IMG/VR virus record: IMGVR_UViG_3300030520_001127
Coordinates: 1-42,727 of that record
Reading direction: 5' to 3' (one strand)
DNA: 42,727 nucleotides
Source of the DNA: a virus
Shown: positions 21,562 through 29,311 of the stretch, piece by piece
Numbering within the stretch: position 1 is the first letter of the stretch
How the letters are laid out: the number at the start of each line of letters is the position of its first letter
The notes under the pieces: generated by a model
Database searches by the model: none
Seen by the model: only the letters and a program-made list of their open reading frames with translations
Told to the model about the DNA's origin: nothing
Made by a program: the position numbers and the translations under genes

Positions 21562-22698
21562 ATGGCTTATCCGCATCTCGCGGCGCGCGTGTTCAACACG
21601 CCGCTGCTGATTCATCGTGCCAAATTGGACGCGATCCTCGCCGTGCTCGCGCCGCGTTTCGACTTGCGCGGCCAAGCGCCGCCCGCGATACCACCGCCGC
21701 GCGGTGTCGCATCCAGCGCGGACAGCATTGCGGTGCTGCCGATCCACGGCACCTTGGTGAAACGCACCTCCGGCCTGGAGGCCCTGTCCGGCCTGACCAG
21801 TGTCGAGATGATTGGGCAGGCGTTCGATACAGCGCTGGCCGATCCGTCCGTGACCGCGATCGTGTTGGACGTCGACTCGGGCGGCGGCGAGGTCGCCGGC
21901 ATCTTCGATCTCGCCGACCGCATTCGCGCGGCACGCGGCACGAAGCCCATCGTCGCGGTTTCCAACGAGGCCGCGTACTCGGCAGCGTACGCGCTGGCCA
22001 GCGCCGCCGACACGGTCTATCTGGCGCGCACGGCCGGTGTCGGCTCCATTGGCGTGATCGCGCTGCACGTCGACCAGTCGGCGCAGGATGCCGCCGAGGG
22101 ACTCACGTACACCGCGATCACGGCGGGCGCGCACAAGAACGACGGCTCACCACATGCGCCGCTGACCGACGCGGCCCGCGCCAGCGTGCAGGCCGAAGTG
22201 GATCGTCTCTACACCTTGTTTGTCACCACGGTCGCCGAGGCGCGCGGCCTGTCGGTCGAGGCCGTGCGCGCCACGGAGGCCGGCCTGTACTTCGGTGCCG
22301 ACGCGGTCACCGCCGGCCTCGCGGATCGCGTCGGCACCCTCGCCGACGCACTCGCCGATTTATCAACCCCCCCGGCCTCGCAGCCGGCGCTTGTCCATCC
22401 CCCGGAGAACACCACGATGTCCAACCCCACCGAATCGACGGCCGCGCCGCCCGTGCTCGATGCCATCGCGATTGCGCAAACCTGCGCCCTCGCCGGCCGT
22501 CCCGACTTGACCGTGTCGTTCCTCGAACGCGGCCTCGCCCTGGAGGCCGTCCGCAACGAGCTGCTTAGCCTGCGTGCGCAGGGGCCGGAGATCACCAGTC
22601 ACTTGGTGCCGGGCGCGACGAGCGCCAGCGCCAAGCTCGAGGACAACCCGCTGGTACGGGCCGCGCAGGCACGAGTGACCAAGGGAGGTGCCCGATGA
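21562..22698 (+). CDS. Head maturation protease (S49/SppA-like) with C-terminal scaffold region
   Basis: 378 residues. The peptidase domain (about 50-260) has the S49 pattern: a VLPIHGTLVKR strand, VLDVDSGGGEV (oxyanion region), NEAAYSAAYALASAAD with likely nucleophile Ser140, and AGAHKNDG with likely general base Lys192. After a Pro-rich linker the last 93 residues form a separate region that can be made alone from an internal start at 22417. This is the lambda C/Nu3 arrangement: protease and scaffold share a C-terminus, and the protease later removes the scaffold. Overlaps the decoration gene by 4 bp. Confidence 0.9.
   Translation: MAYPHLAARVFNTPLLIHRAKLDAILAVLAPRFDLRGQAPPAIPPPRGVASSADSIAVLPIHGTLVKRTSGLEALSGLTSVEMIGQAFDTALADPSVTAIVLDVDSGGGEVAGIFDLADRIRAARGTKPIVAVSNEAAYSAAYALASAADTVYLARTAGVGSIGVIALHVDQSAQDAAEGLTYTAITAGAHKNDGSPHAPLTDAARASVQAEVDRLYTLFVTTVAEARGLSVEAVRATEAGLYFGADAVTAGLADRVGTLADALADLSTPPASQPALVHPPENTTMSNPTESTAAPPVLDAIAIAQTCALAGRPDLTVSFLERGLALEAVRNELLSLRAQGPEITSHLVPGATSASAKLEDNPLVRAAQARVTKGGAR
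22417..22698 (+). CDS. Internal in-frame scaffold protein (Nu3-like)
   Basis: An ATG at 22417 (MSNPTESTAAPPVLDAIAIA) is in frame with the protease gene and is preceded by GGAG at 22404-22407, a well-spaced ribosome site. The resulting 93-residue protein would be short for a scaffold but is helical (LERGLALEAVRNELLSLRAQ) and ends like the protease. By analogy with lambda Nu3 it would be produced in excess as the assembly core. The start and spacing are seen directly; the role is by analogy. Confidence 0.6.
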   Translation: MSNPTESTAAPPVLDAIAIAQTCALAGRPDLTVSFLERGLALEAVRNELLSLRAQGPEITSHLVPGATSASAKLEDNPLVRAAQARVTKGGAR

Positions 22699-23069
22699 TC
22701 TTTGTCGAAGGCATGAACCTCGGCGATCTCTTGAAATTCGAAGCGCCGAACCTGTACTCCCGCGACCAGGTGACCGTCGCGCCCAACCAGACGCTGGTGC
22801 TTGGCCAGGTCGTCGGCGCACTGACCGCGTCCGGCCAGATCGTCGCGCTCAATCCCGCCGCTGCCGATGGCAGCGAGCAGGCGATCGGCATCGTGCTCGC
22901 TGCCATCACCACGCTGGCCACCGCCAGCCCGAACGGTCTGCTGCTCGCCCGCGAAGCCGCGGTGTCCGATCACGCCCTGGTATGGCCGGCCGCGATCACT
23001 CCGGCGCAGCAGGCCGCTGCCATCGCTCAACTCAAGGCGCACGGCATTCTCGTGCGCGAAGGACGCTAA
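22695..23069 (+). CDS. Head decoration protein (lambda gpD-like)
   Basis: 124 residues starting MIFVEGMNLGDLLKFEAPNL. The pattern SRDQVTVAPNQTLVLGQVVGAL, GIVLAAITT, LLLAREAAVSDHALVWP is that of gpD-type decoration proteins, which bind as trimers on the expanded capsid and strengthen it. Size and position before the major capsid gene fit. The ATG overlaps the protease stop by 4 bp. Confidence 0.88.
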   Translation: MIFVEGMNLGDLLKFEAPNLYSRDQVTVAPNQTLVLGQVVGALTASGQIVALNPAAADGSEQAIGIVLAAITTLATASPNGLLLAREAAVSDHALVWPAAITPAQQAAAIAQLKAHGILVREGR

Positions 23070-23073
23070 TCCC

Positions 23074-24081
23074 ATGACGATGAACAACCCGTTCGACAAT
23101 CCCGCGTTCAACGTCACCGCGATGACCGCCGCCATCAACATCCTGCCGAACCAGTACGGCCGGCTCGATGAGCTGGACCTGATGCCGATCAAGCCGGTGC
23201 GCTTTCGCGAAGTCGCCGTCGAAGAGAAGAACGGCGTATTGGTGCTGTTGCCGACGCGCCCGGTCGGTGCGCCCGGTACGGTCGGCGTGCGCGGCAAGCG
23301 CAAGCTGCGCTCGATGACGGTGCCGCACATCCCGCATGACGATGTCGTGCTGCCCCAGGAGGTGATCGGCGTGCGCGCGTTCGGCTCGGAAACCGAGGTC
23401 GAGACCCTCGCCGATGTCATGACCGATCATCTGCAGGCCATGCGCGACAAGCATGCGATCACGCTCGAACACCTGCGCATGGGGGCGCTCAAGGGCATCA
23501 TTTTGGATGCGGACGGCTCGGAACTGGCCGATCTCTTCGAGATCTTCGACATCGCGCCCAAAACCTTCAGCTTCGGCCTGGACGTCGCGACCACGGACGT
23601 CAAGAAGAAGTGCCTCGATCTCAAGCGCTACGTCGAGGACAACCTGCGCGGCGAGCGCATGACCGGCATCCGTGTCTTGGTCTCCGAGGAGTTCTTCGAC
23701 GCGCTGACCGGCCATCCGGATGTCGAGCATGCGTGGGAGCGCTATCAGGACGGCGCGGTGCTGCGCTCAGACCTGCGCTCGGGCTTCACCTTCGCCGGCA
23801 TTACGTTTGAAGAGTATCGCGGCAAGGCCGACGATGGCGAAGGTCACGTGCGCCGCTTCATCGAGGCGGGCGAAGGACACAGCTTTCCCGAAGGCACGCT
23901 CTCGACGTTCGCGACCTACGTCGCGCCGGCCGACTTCAACGAGACGGTCAATACGGCGGGGCAGCTCATCTACGCCAAGCAGGCACCGCGTCAATTTGAT
24001 CGCGGCACCGATGTGCATACGCAGAGCAATCCGCTGCCGATGTGCCATCGCCCCGCGCTCCTCGTGAAGCTCACGATTTAA
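23074..24081 (+). CDS. Major capsid protein (lambda gpE family)
   Basis: 335 residues from the ATG at 23074 (MTMNNPFDNPAFNVTAMTAA). Characteristic segments are INILPNQYGRLDELDLMPIKPVRFREVAVEEKNGVLVLLPT, HDDVVLPQEVIGVRAFGSE, the GALKGIILDADGSELADLFEIF turn, and GAVLRSDLRSGFTFAGITFEEYRG. These are the E-type HK97-fold capsid signatures. It forms the icosahedral shell. The 3' end overlaps an oppositely oriented transposase-like fragment by 11 bp, which is unusual here. Confidence 0.92.
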   Translation: MTMNNPFDNPAFNVTAMTAAINILPNQYGRLDELDLMPIKPVRFREVAVEEKNGVLVLLPTRPVGAPGTVGVRGKRKLRSMTVPHIPHDDVVLPQEVIGVRAFGSETEVETLADVMTDHLQAMRDKHAITLEHLRMGALKGIILDADGSELADLFEIFDIAPKTFSFGLDVATTDVKKKCLDLKRYVEDNLRGERMTGIRVLVSEEFFDALTGHPDVEHAWERYQDGAVLRSDLRSGFTFAGITFEEYRGKADDGEGHVRRFIEAGEGHSFPEGTLSTFATYVAPADFNETVNTAGQLIYAKQAPRQFDRGTDVHTQSNPLPMCHRPALLVKLTI

Positions 24082-24388
24082 GTGTTTCACGTGGAGTAGG
24101 TGGATCGTTTGTGCCCAGTCGTCTTTGAAGCTGCACGATGCGGTTGAGCAGCACGTCGATTGTCAAATGCGCCTCGCCCAGCAGCTTCGTCAACTGCACA
24201 TTGTCCGCTTGCACCTCGCGCAACCGGCGCAGTTCGTCGGCCTCCATGCCGCCGTATTGCGCACGCCACTTGTAGTACAGGAAATGGGGAACGCTGTGCC
24301 GGCGACAGGCATCGCTGACCGAGGCTCCGGCTTCGACTTCTTTCAACAAGCCAATGATCTGCTCTTCGGTGAATCGCTGGGTATCCAT
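24071..24388 (-). pseudogene. Solitary IS3-family OrfA-like transposase fragment
   Basis: From the ATG at 24388 the frame gives 105 residues. The first about 83 match IS3-group OrfA: MDTQRFTEEQIIGLLKEVEA, a HTH (VSDACRRHSVPHFLYYKWRAQYGGM) and a leucine-zipper-like LREVQADNVQLTKLLGEAHL. The normal OrfA end and the whole OrfB catalytic gene are missing; the tail after about residue 85 is unrelated and runs into the capsid gene's 3' end. It lies between the capsid and the head-tail joining genes, on the opposite strand. It is either an IS remnant or a domesticated DNA-binding gene. No clear terminal inverted repeats or target duplication were found. Confidence 0.7.
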
Positions 24389-24417
24389 AAAGGCTCTCTT
24401 CCGTGATCCATAAGCGT

Positions 24418-24437
24418 TGCACCATCGTAACGGTGCA
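24418..24437. repeat. 6-bp stem hairpin between OrfA fragment and head-tail gene
   Basis: TGCACC (24418-24423) and GGTGCA (24432-24437) flank an 8-nt loop. It lies 9 bp before the start of the next plus-strand gene and may affect its translation, or mark the edge of the insertion. There is no T-run, so it is not a typical terminator. Confidence 0.35.
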
Positions 24438-24445
24438 TAAACACC

Positions 24446-24745
24446 ATGGCAATGGTTAATCCTTTCGTCGATCTCCATGCGGCCCTATTCGCCACTTTGG
24501 GGGAGTCCGTCACCCTTCAGCGCGGCAACGATTCGCCGGTCACCCTATTGGCCATCGTCCGCCACGGGGTGACCAACGTCGGCGAGTTCGGCCGCGTGGT
24601 CGGCGCGCGCACCGCCGTCAGCCTGCCGCGCGACCGCTGGCAGCCACGGCGCGGCGACTTGGTCACCGTGCGCGGTGCGACGCATCCGATCGAGTCAATC
24701 GCCTCCGACGATGGCTACGCCGTCGAGGTCATCCTGCATGCCTGA
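24446..24745 (+). CDS. Head-tail joining protein (lambda gpFII-like)
   Basis: 99 residues; ATG at 24446 or 24452. The N-terminus VNPFVDLHAALFATLGESVTL, then TLLAIVRHGVTNVGEFGRV and a strand-rich C-terminus LPRDRWQPRRGDLVTVRGATHPIESIASDDGYAVEVIL, match the phage attachment/FII group that forms the head-to-tail adaptor. Position after the capsid gene fits. It overlaps the following gene by 8 bp. Confidence 0.75.
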   Translation: MAMVNPFVDLHAALFATLGESVTLQRGNDSPVTLLAIVRHGVTNVGEFGRVVGARTAVSLPRDRWQPRRGDLVTVRGATHPIESIASDDGYAVEVILHA

Positions 24746-25184
24746 GTCGAAAAGCTGGGCGGTGATCAAGGCGCTCGCCACGCAGCTCGCCACCATCACC
24801 ATCGCCAACGGCTATCTCACCGATGTCGGTTTGAACGTCTGGACCACCGACCACCAGCGGCCAAGCGACGAAGCGCTCGGCCTGATGCTCTACAGCGAGA
24901 GCATCGTCGGTACCGGCCTCGATCACGAACGGCCGACGAAGCCGGTGCGGGATTTCACGATCCTGATCGAAGCCGCGATCGGTACGGCGCTGGACGATGC
25001 TCAGGCGCAGATCCACCGCGTTATCGAGGACGTCGAGTGCTGTATCGAGCAGTTTGCCAAGGCACCGCGTGCACCGCGTCAGACCACGCCGATGGTGCTC
25101 GCCGACATCGCGATCCTCGATCGACCGGAAGGCGCCGCCGTGGTCGCCATGCAGGCCCGCGTGGTGGGCCGGTACCTGCGATGA
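24738..25184 (+). CDS. Tail terminator / minor tail protein, probable
   Basis: 148 residues from the ATG at 24738 (MPESKSWAVIKALATQLATI). It contains VGLNVWTTDHQRPSDEALGLMLYSE, RDFTILIEAAIGTALDDAQAQIHRVIEDVE and a C-terminal strand pattern ending VVAMQARVVGRYLR. These suggest the gpU-type tail terminator or neck protein fold, with a conserved early strand, long helix and closing strands. In lambda the equivalent position is held by Z and U. The assignment is from order and size. Overlaps the next gene by 4 bp. Confidence 0.6.
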   Translation: MPESKSWAVIKALATQLATITIANGYLTDVGLNVWTTDHQRPSDEALGLMLYSESIVGTGLDHERPTKPVRDFTILIEAAIGTALDDAQAQIHRVIEDVECCIEQFAKAPRAPRQTTPMVLADIAILDRPEGAAVVAMQARVVGRYLR

Positions 25185-25738
25185 CTGTCCGTCAGAAGGT
25201 TATTAGCTATGCCGCCGAACTGACCGGCGCGCTCGACGCGATGCGTGGCGTGGCGGCGACGCCGCAACGCATCCTGCTCGCCCAGCAGCGTGCCCTCGGC
25301 ACCTTGCGCCGCCGCTTGCCGCCCGAAGCCAAACGCGACATCGGCGCGGAATACAACCTCGCGCCGACGCGTATCGCGCAGGGCCTGAGCACCCGCGTCA
25401 CCGCCGATGGCCTCGTGCTGATCGGCAGCGCGCGTGGTGTCAACGCCATGGCCTTCGGCGCGACGTGGTCGCCGCGCTGGTCGGGGGGCGCACGCTTTGC
25501 GATCAAGCGCGGTGGCGACCGTTCGCCGCATCCCGAGAGTTTTATCGCGGTCGGTCGCAGCGGTAATCGGCTGGTGTTTGTGCGCAAGGGCAAGCCGCGC
25601 CTGCCGATCCAGGGCGTCTACGGCCCAAGCCTGGGCCAGATGCTCAAGCATGGCCGGCGTCCAGAACGTCTCGTTGAGTTCGCCTTGCGCGTGCTCGCAA
25701 GCGAACAGCTTCGTCTGCTGGGCAGTGGTGCTCCGTGA
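25181..25738 (+). CDS. Tail completion protein (gpZ-like)
   Basis: 185 residues. It begins with a helix (MTVRQKVISYAAELTGALDA) and a long Ala/Arg/Leu helix (ALGTLRRRLPPEAKRDIGAEYNL). Then comes a strand-rich core (LSTRVTADGLVLIGSARGVNAMAFG, RFAIKRGG, ESFIAVGRSGNRLVFVRKGKPRLPIQGVYGPSLGQML), typical of phage minor tail protein Z. gpZ helps to complete the tail so that infectious virions form. Order and size support the call. Confidence 0.75.
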   Translation: MTVRQKVISYAAELTGALDAMRGVAATPQRILLAQQRALGTLRRRLPPEAKRDIGAEYNLAPTRIAQGLSTRVTADGLVLIGSARGVNAMAFGATWSPRWSGGARFAIKRGGDRSPHPESFIAVGRSGNRLVFVRKGKPRLPIQGVYGPSLGQMLKHGRRPERLVEFALRVLASEQLRLLGSGAP

Positions 25739-25823
25739 GGAAAACTCCCAGCGACCGGTAACAGGGGGAATACCTCTGTCGCTGACCGGCGTCGATTCGC
25801 CGATGCCGCCCCGTCCGTGGCTG

Positions 25824-25875
25824 CGGAGCCGCGAATGGTAGCAAGCCTCGTCGGCCCGCCTGACTCCGTTTTTTT
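25824..25875 (+). terminator. Possible intrinsic terminator between head and tail genes
   Basis: CGGAG (25824-25828) can pair with CTCCG (25864-25868), with an inner GCCG/CGGC pairing, directly followed by seven T (25869-25875). The long loop makes it weak. It falls in the only larger gap (190 bp) of the structural operon, so it could attenuate transcription. A second hairpin (AGCGAC 25750-25755 with GTCGCT 25778-25783) lies upstream. Confidence 0.35.
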
Positions 25876-25928
25876 AACGATGCACTCGCCGCGTCGATGC
25901 ATCCCTGCGCCTCACTCGAAGGAAATCC

Positions 25929-26126
25929 ATGCCCCTTGTCACCTTGCTCCAACGACACACCCATGCCGGCTGCGACTACTCGGCGGGCGACACGCTCAAT
26001 GTCGGCGAGTCCGATCACGCGTGGCTACGCCGCCAGGGCGTCATCGAGGACCACCCACCGGACGAGCCGCCGTCGCGCCCTTCCCTCACCGATTCGCACG
26101 AGAACGATGACCATGCTGCAAACTGA
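25929..26126 (+). CDS. Small phage protein of unknown function
   Basis: 65 residues starting MPLVTLLQRHTHAGCDYSAG, with GGAAA upstream as a ribosome site. The N-terminal phrase VTLLQRHTHAGCDYSAGDTLNVGESDHAWLRRQGVIE is that of small phage structural-operon proteins that precede the tail tube gene. The tail is acidic and Pro-rich. Function unknown. It overlaps the tail tube start by 20 bp. Confidence 0.7.
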   Translation: MPLVTLLQRHTHAGCDYSAGDTLNVGESDHAWLRRQGVIEDHPPDEPPSRPSLTDSHENDDHAAN

Positions 26127-26889
26127 TCCGCACTATTACGGGCAAGGCCGCCTGCTGATCGCCCAGCGGCTCGCGGGCGGCACGCTCGGCCCCTGGACGT
26201 GGCTCGGCGACGTCAGCGCCTTCAGCCTGAAGCTGACCGTCGAGAAGGTGGAGCATAAAGAGAGCTGGAGCGGCCAGCGCGCGCTGACCGACAGTTTTCC
26301 GGTCGGCAAGACCTGCACGCTCGATCTGACGCTGCATCAATTGAGTCCAGACAATCTCGCGCTGGCGCTGTACGGCACGGTCAGCACCGTCGTACAAGGC
26401 ACCGTGACGGGCGAAGCGTTTCCACCGGCCGTCGCGGTCAACGACGACCTCTATCTCAATCATCTGGCCATCACCAATCTGGTGATCACCGATGCCACCG
26501 CCGGCACGCCCAAGACATTGGTGCCGGATGTCGACTACACCGTCGATGCCGATTTCGGCCGCATCACCATGCTCAACGTCACGGGCTATGTGCAGCCGTT
26601 CGCCCGCGCGTATGCGTATGCCGCCACGCAGGCCGTGGGCCTCTTCACTCGCGCGCAGCCGGTGATCGCGCTGCGCTACGAAGGCATCAACCTCGCCGAA
26701 GGCAATGCGCCGGTGGTCGTGACGCTTTTCAAGGTCGCCACCGACCCGTTGCAGGAACTGGCGCTGATCACGACCGGCACCGATGTCGCGGGCATGCAGG
26801 TCAGCGCCGGCCTGCTCGCCGATCTGTCGAAACCGGCCAACGGACCGCTCGGTCAGTTCGGCTCCATCGTGATGGTGCGCGCGGCATGA
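26107..26889 (+). CDS. Major tail (tube) protein, probable
   Basis: 260 residues from the ATG at 26107 (or 26113). The pattern DPHYYGQGRLLIAQRL, LGDVSAFSLKLTVEKVEHKESWSGQ, VGKTCTLDLTLHQLSPDNLALALYG, strand repeats with DYTVDADFGRITML, and a C-terminal LLADLSKPANGPLGQFG is that of siphovirus tail tube proteins (beta-sandwich hexamers stacked along the tape measure). It immediately precedes the G/GT chaperone pair, the standard place. Its stop overlaps the next ATG by 4 bp. Confidence 0.8.
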   Translation: MTMLQTDPHYYGQGRLLIAQRLAGGTLGPWTWLGDVSAFSLKLTVEKVEHKESWSGQRALTDSFPVGKTCTLDLTLHQLSPDNLALALYGTVSTVVQGTVTGEAFPPAVAVNDDLYLNHLAITNLVITDATAGTPKTLVPDVDYTVDADFGRITMLNVTGYVQPFARAYAYAATQAVGLFTRAQPVIALRYEGINLAEGNAPVVVTLFKVATDPLQELALITTGTDVAGMQVSAGLLADLSKPANGPLGQFGSIVMVRAA

Positions 26890-27323
26890 CGGACGCGAAC
26901 GATCTGGCCATCCTGTTCCCCGAGCGCCATGTCACTGTCGCCGGCGTCGATATCACCATGCGCGAATACGGCTTTGCCGAGTCGTTGCAGCACGCCGGGC
27001 TGATTGCCAAGCTCACCGATGCCATTGCGGCGGTCGCCCTGCGTCGCGATTTCCACGATCTCGATTCGCTACGCGAGGCGTTCGGTGCATGCCATGCCGA
27101 GGTACGCGAGCTGATCGCGATCGCCTGCGACCAGCCGCTCGATTGGGTGTCTGGTTTGAAGGCGGCCGAGGGTGAAGTGCTGATGGCGTTGTGGTGGGAC
27201 GTCAACACCGATTTTTTTCTGCGTCGCGTCTTGCAAAGCGTGCGGCTGCGCAAGCTCCGGGAAGTCGCTGGGCTGACGTCCTCGGCACCCTCGTCGCCCA
27301 TGGGCACGACGCGCGACACCTAG
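26886..27323 (+). CDS. Tail assembly chaperone, short form (gpG-like)
   Basis: 145 residues starting MTDANDLAILFPERHVTVAG. Mainly helical after residue 25, with EYGFAESLQHAGLIAKLTDAIAA and a C-terminal WWDVNTDFFLRRVLQSVRLRKLREVAG. It lies between tail tube and tape measure modules, as lambda G does. A slippery heptamer at codons 109-111 lets some ribosomes move to the -1 frame to make the longer GT form. The chaperones bind the tape measure protein and guide tube polymerisation. Confidence 0.82.
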   Translation: MTDANDLAILFPERHVTVAGVDITMREYGFAESLQHAGLIAKLTDAIAAVALRRDFHDLDSLREAFGACHAEVRELIAIACDQPLDWVSGLKAAEGEVLMALWWDVNTDFFLRRVLQSVRLRKLREVAGLTSSAPSSPMGTTRDT

Positions 27324-27472
27324 GCCGCTACACCCGCCGACAACTGCTCCTGTATTTCCAGGTCGCCCAGCGGCAGGACCGCCGCGCGCGGCGCGCACGG
27401 TTGGCCGATCTGTCGGCGGTCCAGGCGCGTGGACGCGCCGCCCTCGACCTTTTCCAGCAACTCTCCGACTGA
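26886..27472 (+). CDS. Tail assembly chaperone, frameshifted long form (gpGT-like)
   Basis: Reading shifts by -1 at the heptamer at 27212-27218 and continues to the stop at 27470-27472, adding 84 residues to the first 111 of the short form (about 195 in total). The extension (RWADVLGTLVAHGHDARHLGRYTRRQLLLYFQVAQRQDRRARRARLADLSAVQARG) resembles the T part of other phages, with an HxLxxYT-RQ pattern. The extension has no good independent start of its own. The ratio of short to long form is normally critical for tail assembly. Confidence 0.78.
27212..27218 (+). promoter_or_regulatory. Programmed -1 frameshift site (T TTT TTT)
   Basis: Seven T bases sit in exact slippery phase (T TTT TTT) relative to the chaperone zero frame (codons GAT TTT TTT CTG). 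The -1 frame is open from before the site to 27472. A downstream GC-rich stretch could form a stimulatory stem. This is the same logic as lambda G/GT. Confidence 0.8.
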
Positions 27473-27482
27473 TCTCTCTTTC

Positions 27483-28403
27483 ATGGCTTATGACCTCGGC
27501 TTTGTCGATCGCACCGGTAGCGAAGGGATCGCGCACTGGCAACTTCTTCGCGTGATCCAGACGCTGGCGCAAGCGAACGGCTGGACGACGCTGCGCTACC
27601 TCACGCCGACCGATCCCGCGCAGAAACGCGAGTTGATCCTGCGCGGCGTCGGGCTCTCGGGGACGGCGCAGATTTTCATCGGACTGCGCGCTTACCAAGA
27701 CCCCAGCTCGGATTACTACAACCTCAGCGTCGCGGGCTTTACCGGCTATGTCCCCGAGAACAGCTTCGAGGCCCAGCCGGGGTATTTCGAATCCGGCGTG
27801 CCGGCCCACAACCAGCGTGTGGATTACTGGTTGACGATCAATGCTCAGCGCATCGCGTTTGGCCTCAAGGTCGGCACGCCCGTGTATGAGTGCGCCTATG
27901 CGGGCCTTTGCCTGCCGTATGCCACGCCGGGTCAATTTCCCTACCCGCTCGCGGTGGGCGGCATGCTCACCGGGATCACGCCGACGCGTTTCAGCGAAAC
28001 CACGCACAGCGTGTACGCGAAAGGCACCCGCACGAATCTCGGCTTGCGCTTCGTCGATGGAAGCTGGCGCAATCCGGATGTATGGCCCTGGATCAACGGC
28101 TCGATCGCCGGCGGCTGGCAGCTCCGGGACACGGCCGATCATTACCCACTGCTGCCCCTGCGGATGACGATGAACGGGCTCGGCGAGTTGGGCGAACTGG
28201 ATGGCATCGCGTATGTCAGCGGTTTCAACAACACGGTCGAGACCATGATTCAGGACGGCGGCACGCCCGTGGTCGATGATCCCGCGTCGACCGCCGCCCA
28301 GCGCGCGGCCGCGATCGTCGCGGCGGGTGGCATACCGCATGTGGTGCTGCAGGATGTGGGCCGTAATGGCTTCACCGATTACCTGACGATGCGGCTCAAC
28401 TGA
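27483..28403 (+). CDS. Phage tail structural protein of unknown role
   Basis: 306 residues from the ATG at 27483 (MAYDLGFVDRTGSEGIAHWQ). The N-terminal domain (HWQLLRVIQTLAQANGWTTLRY) has the same layout as that of the next gene, followed by strand-rich sequence with many aromatic residues (YYNLSVAGFTGYVPENSF, YWLTINAQRIAFGLKVG) and a Gly/Tyr-rich centre. It looks like a virion surface or tail fibre component. In this phage group, two such proteins precede the tail hub genes. Receptor binding is possible but unproven. Its stop overlaps the next ATG. Confidence 0.65.
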   Translation: MAYDLGFVDRTGSEGIAHWQLLRVIQTLAQANGWTTLRYLTPTDPAQKRELILRGVGLSGTAQIFIGLRAYQDPSSDYYNLSVAGFTGYVPENSFEAQPGYFESGVPAHNQRVDYWLTINAQRIAFGLKVGTPVYECAYAGLCLPYATPGQFPYPLAVGGMLTGITPTRFSETTHSVYAKGTRTNLGLRFVDGSWRNPDVWPWINGSIAGGWQLRDTADHYPLLPLRMTMNGLGELGELDGIAYVSGFNNTVETMIQDGGTPVVDDPASTAAQRAAAIVAAGGIPHVVLQDVGRNGFTDYLTMRLN

Positions 28404-29308
28404 TGGCCTACGTCACCGGCAGTGCCGGCAACCTCAACGATCTCCTGCTCGCGTTGCAGCAGGCGTGCACGGCAAACGGCTGGACGCTAACCGGCGCCGT
28501 GCTTTCGAAGGGGGCTTGCTTCGTGCAGCCCGGCATCGCCGGCAACTACCTCTCCCTGATCGGCGGCAACGGCCTTGATGGCGCGGGCGCATTGGTCGCG
28601 CCCGGTCCGATGACGGCCGGCATGGGTCCGATCTGGAGCACCGAACCGTTCGGCTTTCCGCTCACCTACGAAGTGCATGTTCTGAGCGCACCGGACGAGG
28701 TGTACCTGGTGGTCAACTATGCGGTCGATCGGTACCAATGGTTCGCGTTTGGGTGCAGTCCGGTCCCCGGCCTGCCCGGCACCGGCAACTGGTACGGCGC
28801 TTCGCTCGGTCAAATCGCTCCGTACTACTACGCGATCACTATGCAGCCCACGAACGGGGCCAACTATCCCAACTCGATTGCGCCGGCGTTGTTCTGGAAC
28901 ACCAATGCCTATGACGGGCGCTCAAGCACGTTTCATCACGGCCTCGATGGCGGCGGCTGGGCATGGGGCCAGGGCTACAACTACGGCGCGGCCGTGGCCG
29001 ATGCGCTCTACCCCACCGTGCCGAGCCTGTCGCGCCAGCCCAATACGTGGAACGGCGAGACGGTCTTGATCCCGATCCAGCCGTTCATCACGCGGCCGGC
29101 GAACAAGGTCTCGATGATCGGCGACCTCGCCCATGCGCGTTATCTGCGCAACGACAACCTCGGCGCGGGCCAGCTCCTGACGCTCGGCCCGGATCGCTGG
29201 AAGACCTATCCCTGGTATCGGAAGAATGCCTCCGGACGCGACGGCGCGAACTACAACGGCACGGATACCGGCACGTTCGGGTGGGCCGTGCGCTACACCG
29301 GGCCGTGA
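28403..29308 (+). CDS. Phage tail structural protein, related N-terminus to the preceding gene
   Basis: 301 residues beginning MAYVTGSAGNLNDLLLALQQ, then ACTANGWTLTG. The order (TGS, a helix with LLLALQQ, ANGWT) parallels the preceding protein, so the two may be ancient duplicates. The rest is rich in Gly, Tyr, Trp and Asn (GNWYGASLGQIAPYYY, WAWGQGYNYGAAV), a composition typical of exposed tail fibres. Starts within the previous stop codon (ATG at 28403). Confidence 0.65.
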   Translation: MAYVTGSAGNLNDLLLALQQACTANGWTLTGAVLSKGACFVQPGIAGNYLSLIGGNGLDGAGALVAPGPMTAGMGPIWSTEPFGFPLTYEVHVLSAPDEVYLVVNYAVDRYQWFAFGCSPVPGLPGTGNWYGASLGQIAPYYYAITMQPTNGANYPNSIAPALFWNTNAYDGRSSTFHHGLDGGGWAWGQGYNYGAAVADALYPTVPSLSRQPNTWNGETVLIPIQPFITRPANKVSMIGDLAHARYLRNDNLGAGQLLTLGPDRWKTYPWYRKNASGRDGANYNGTDTGTFGWAVRYTGP

Positions 29309-29311
29309 CGC

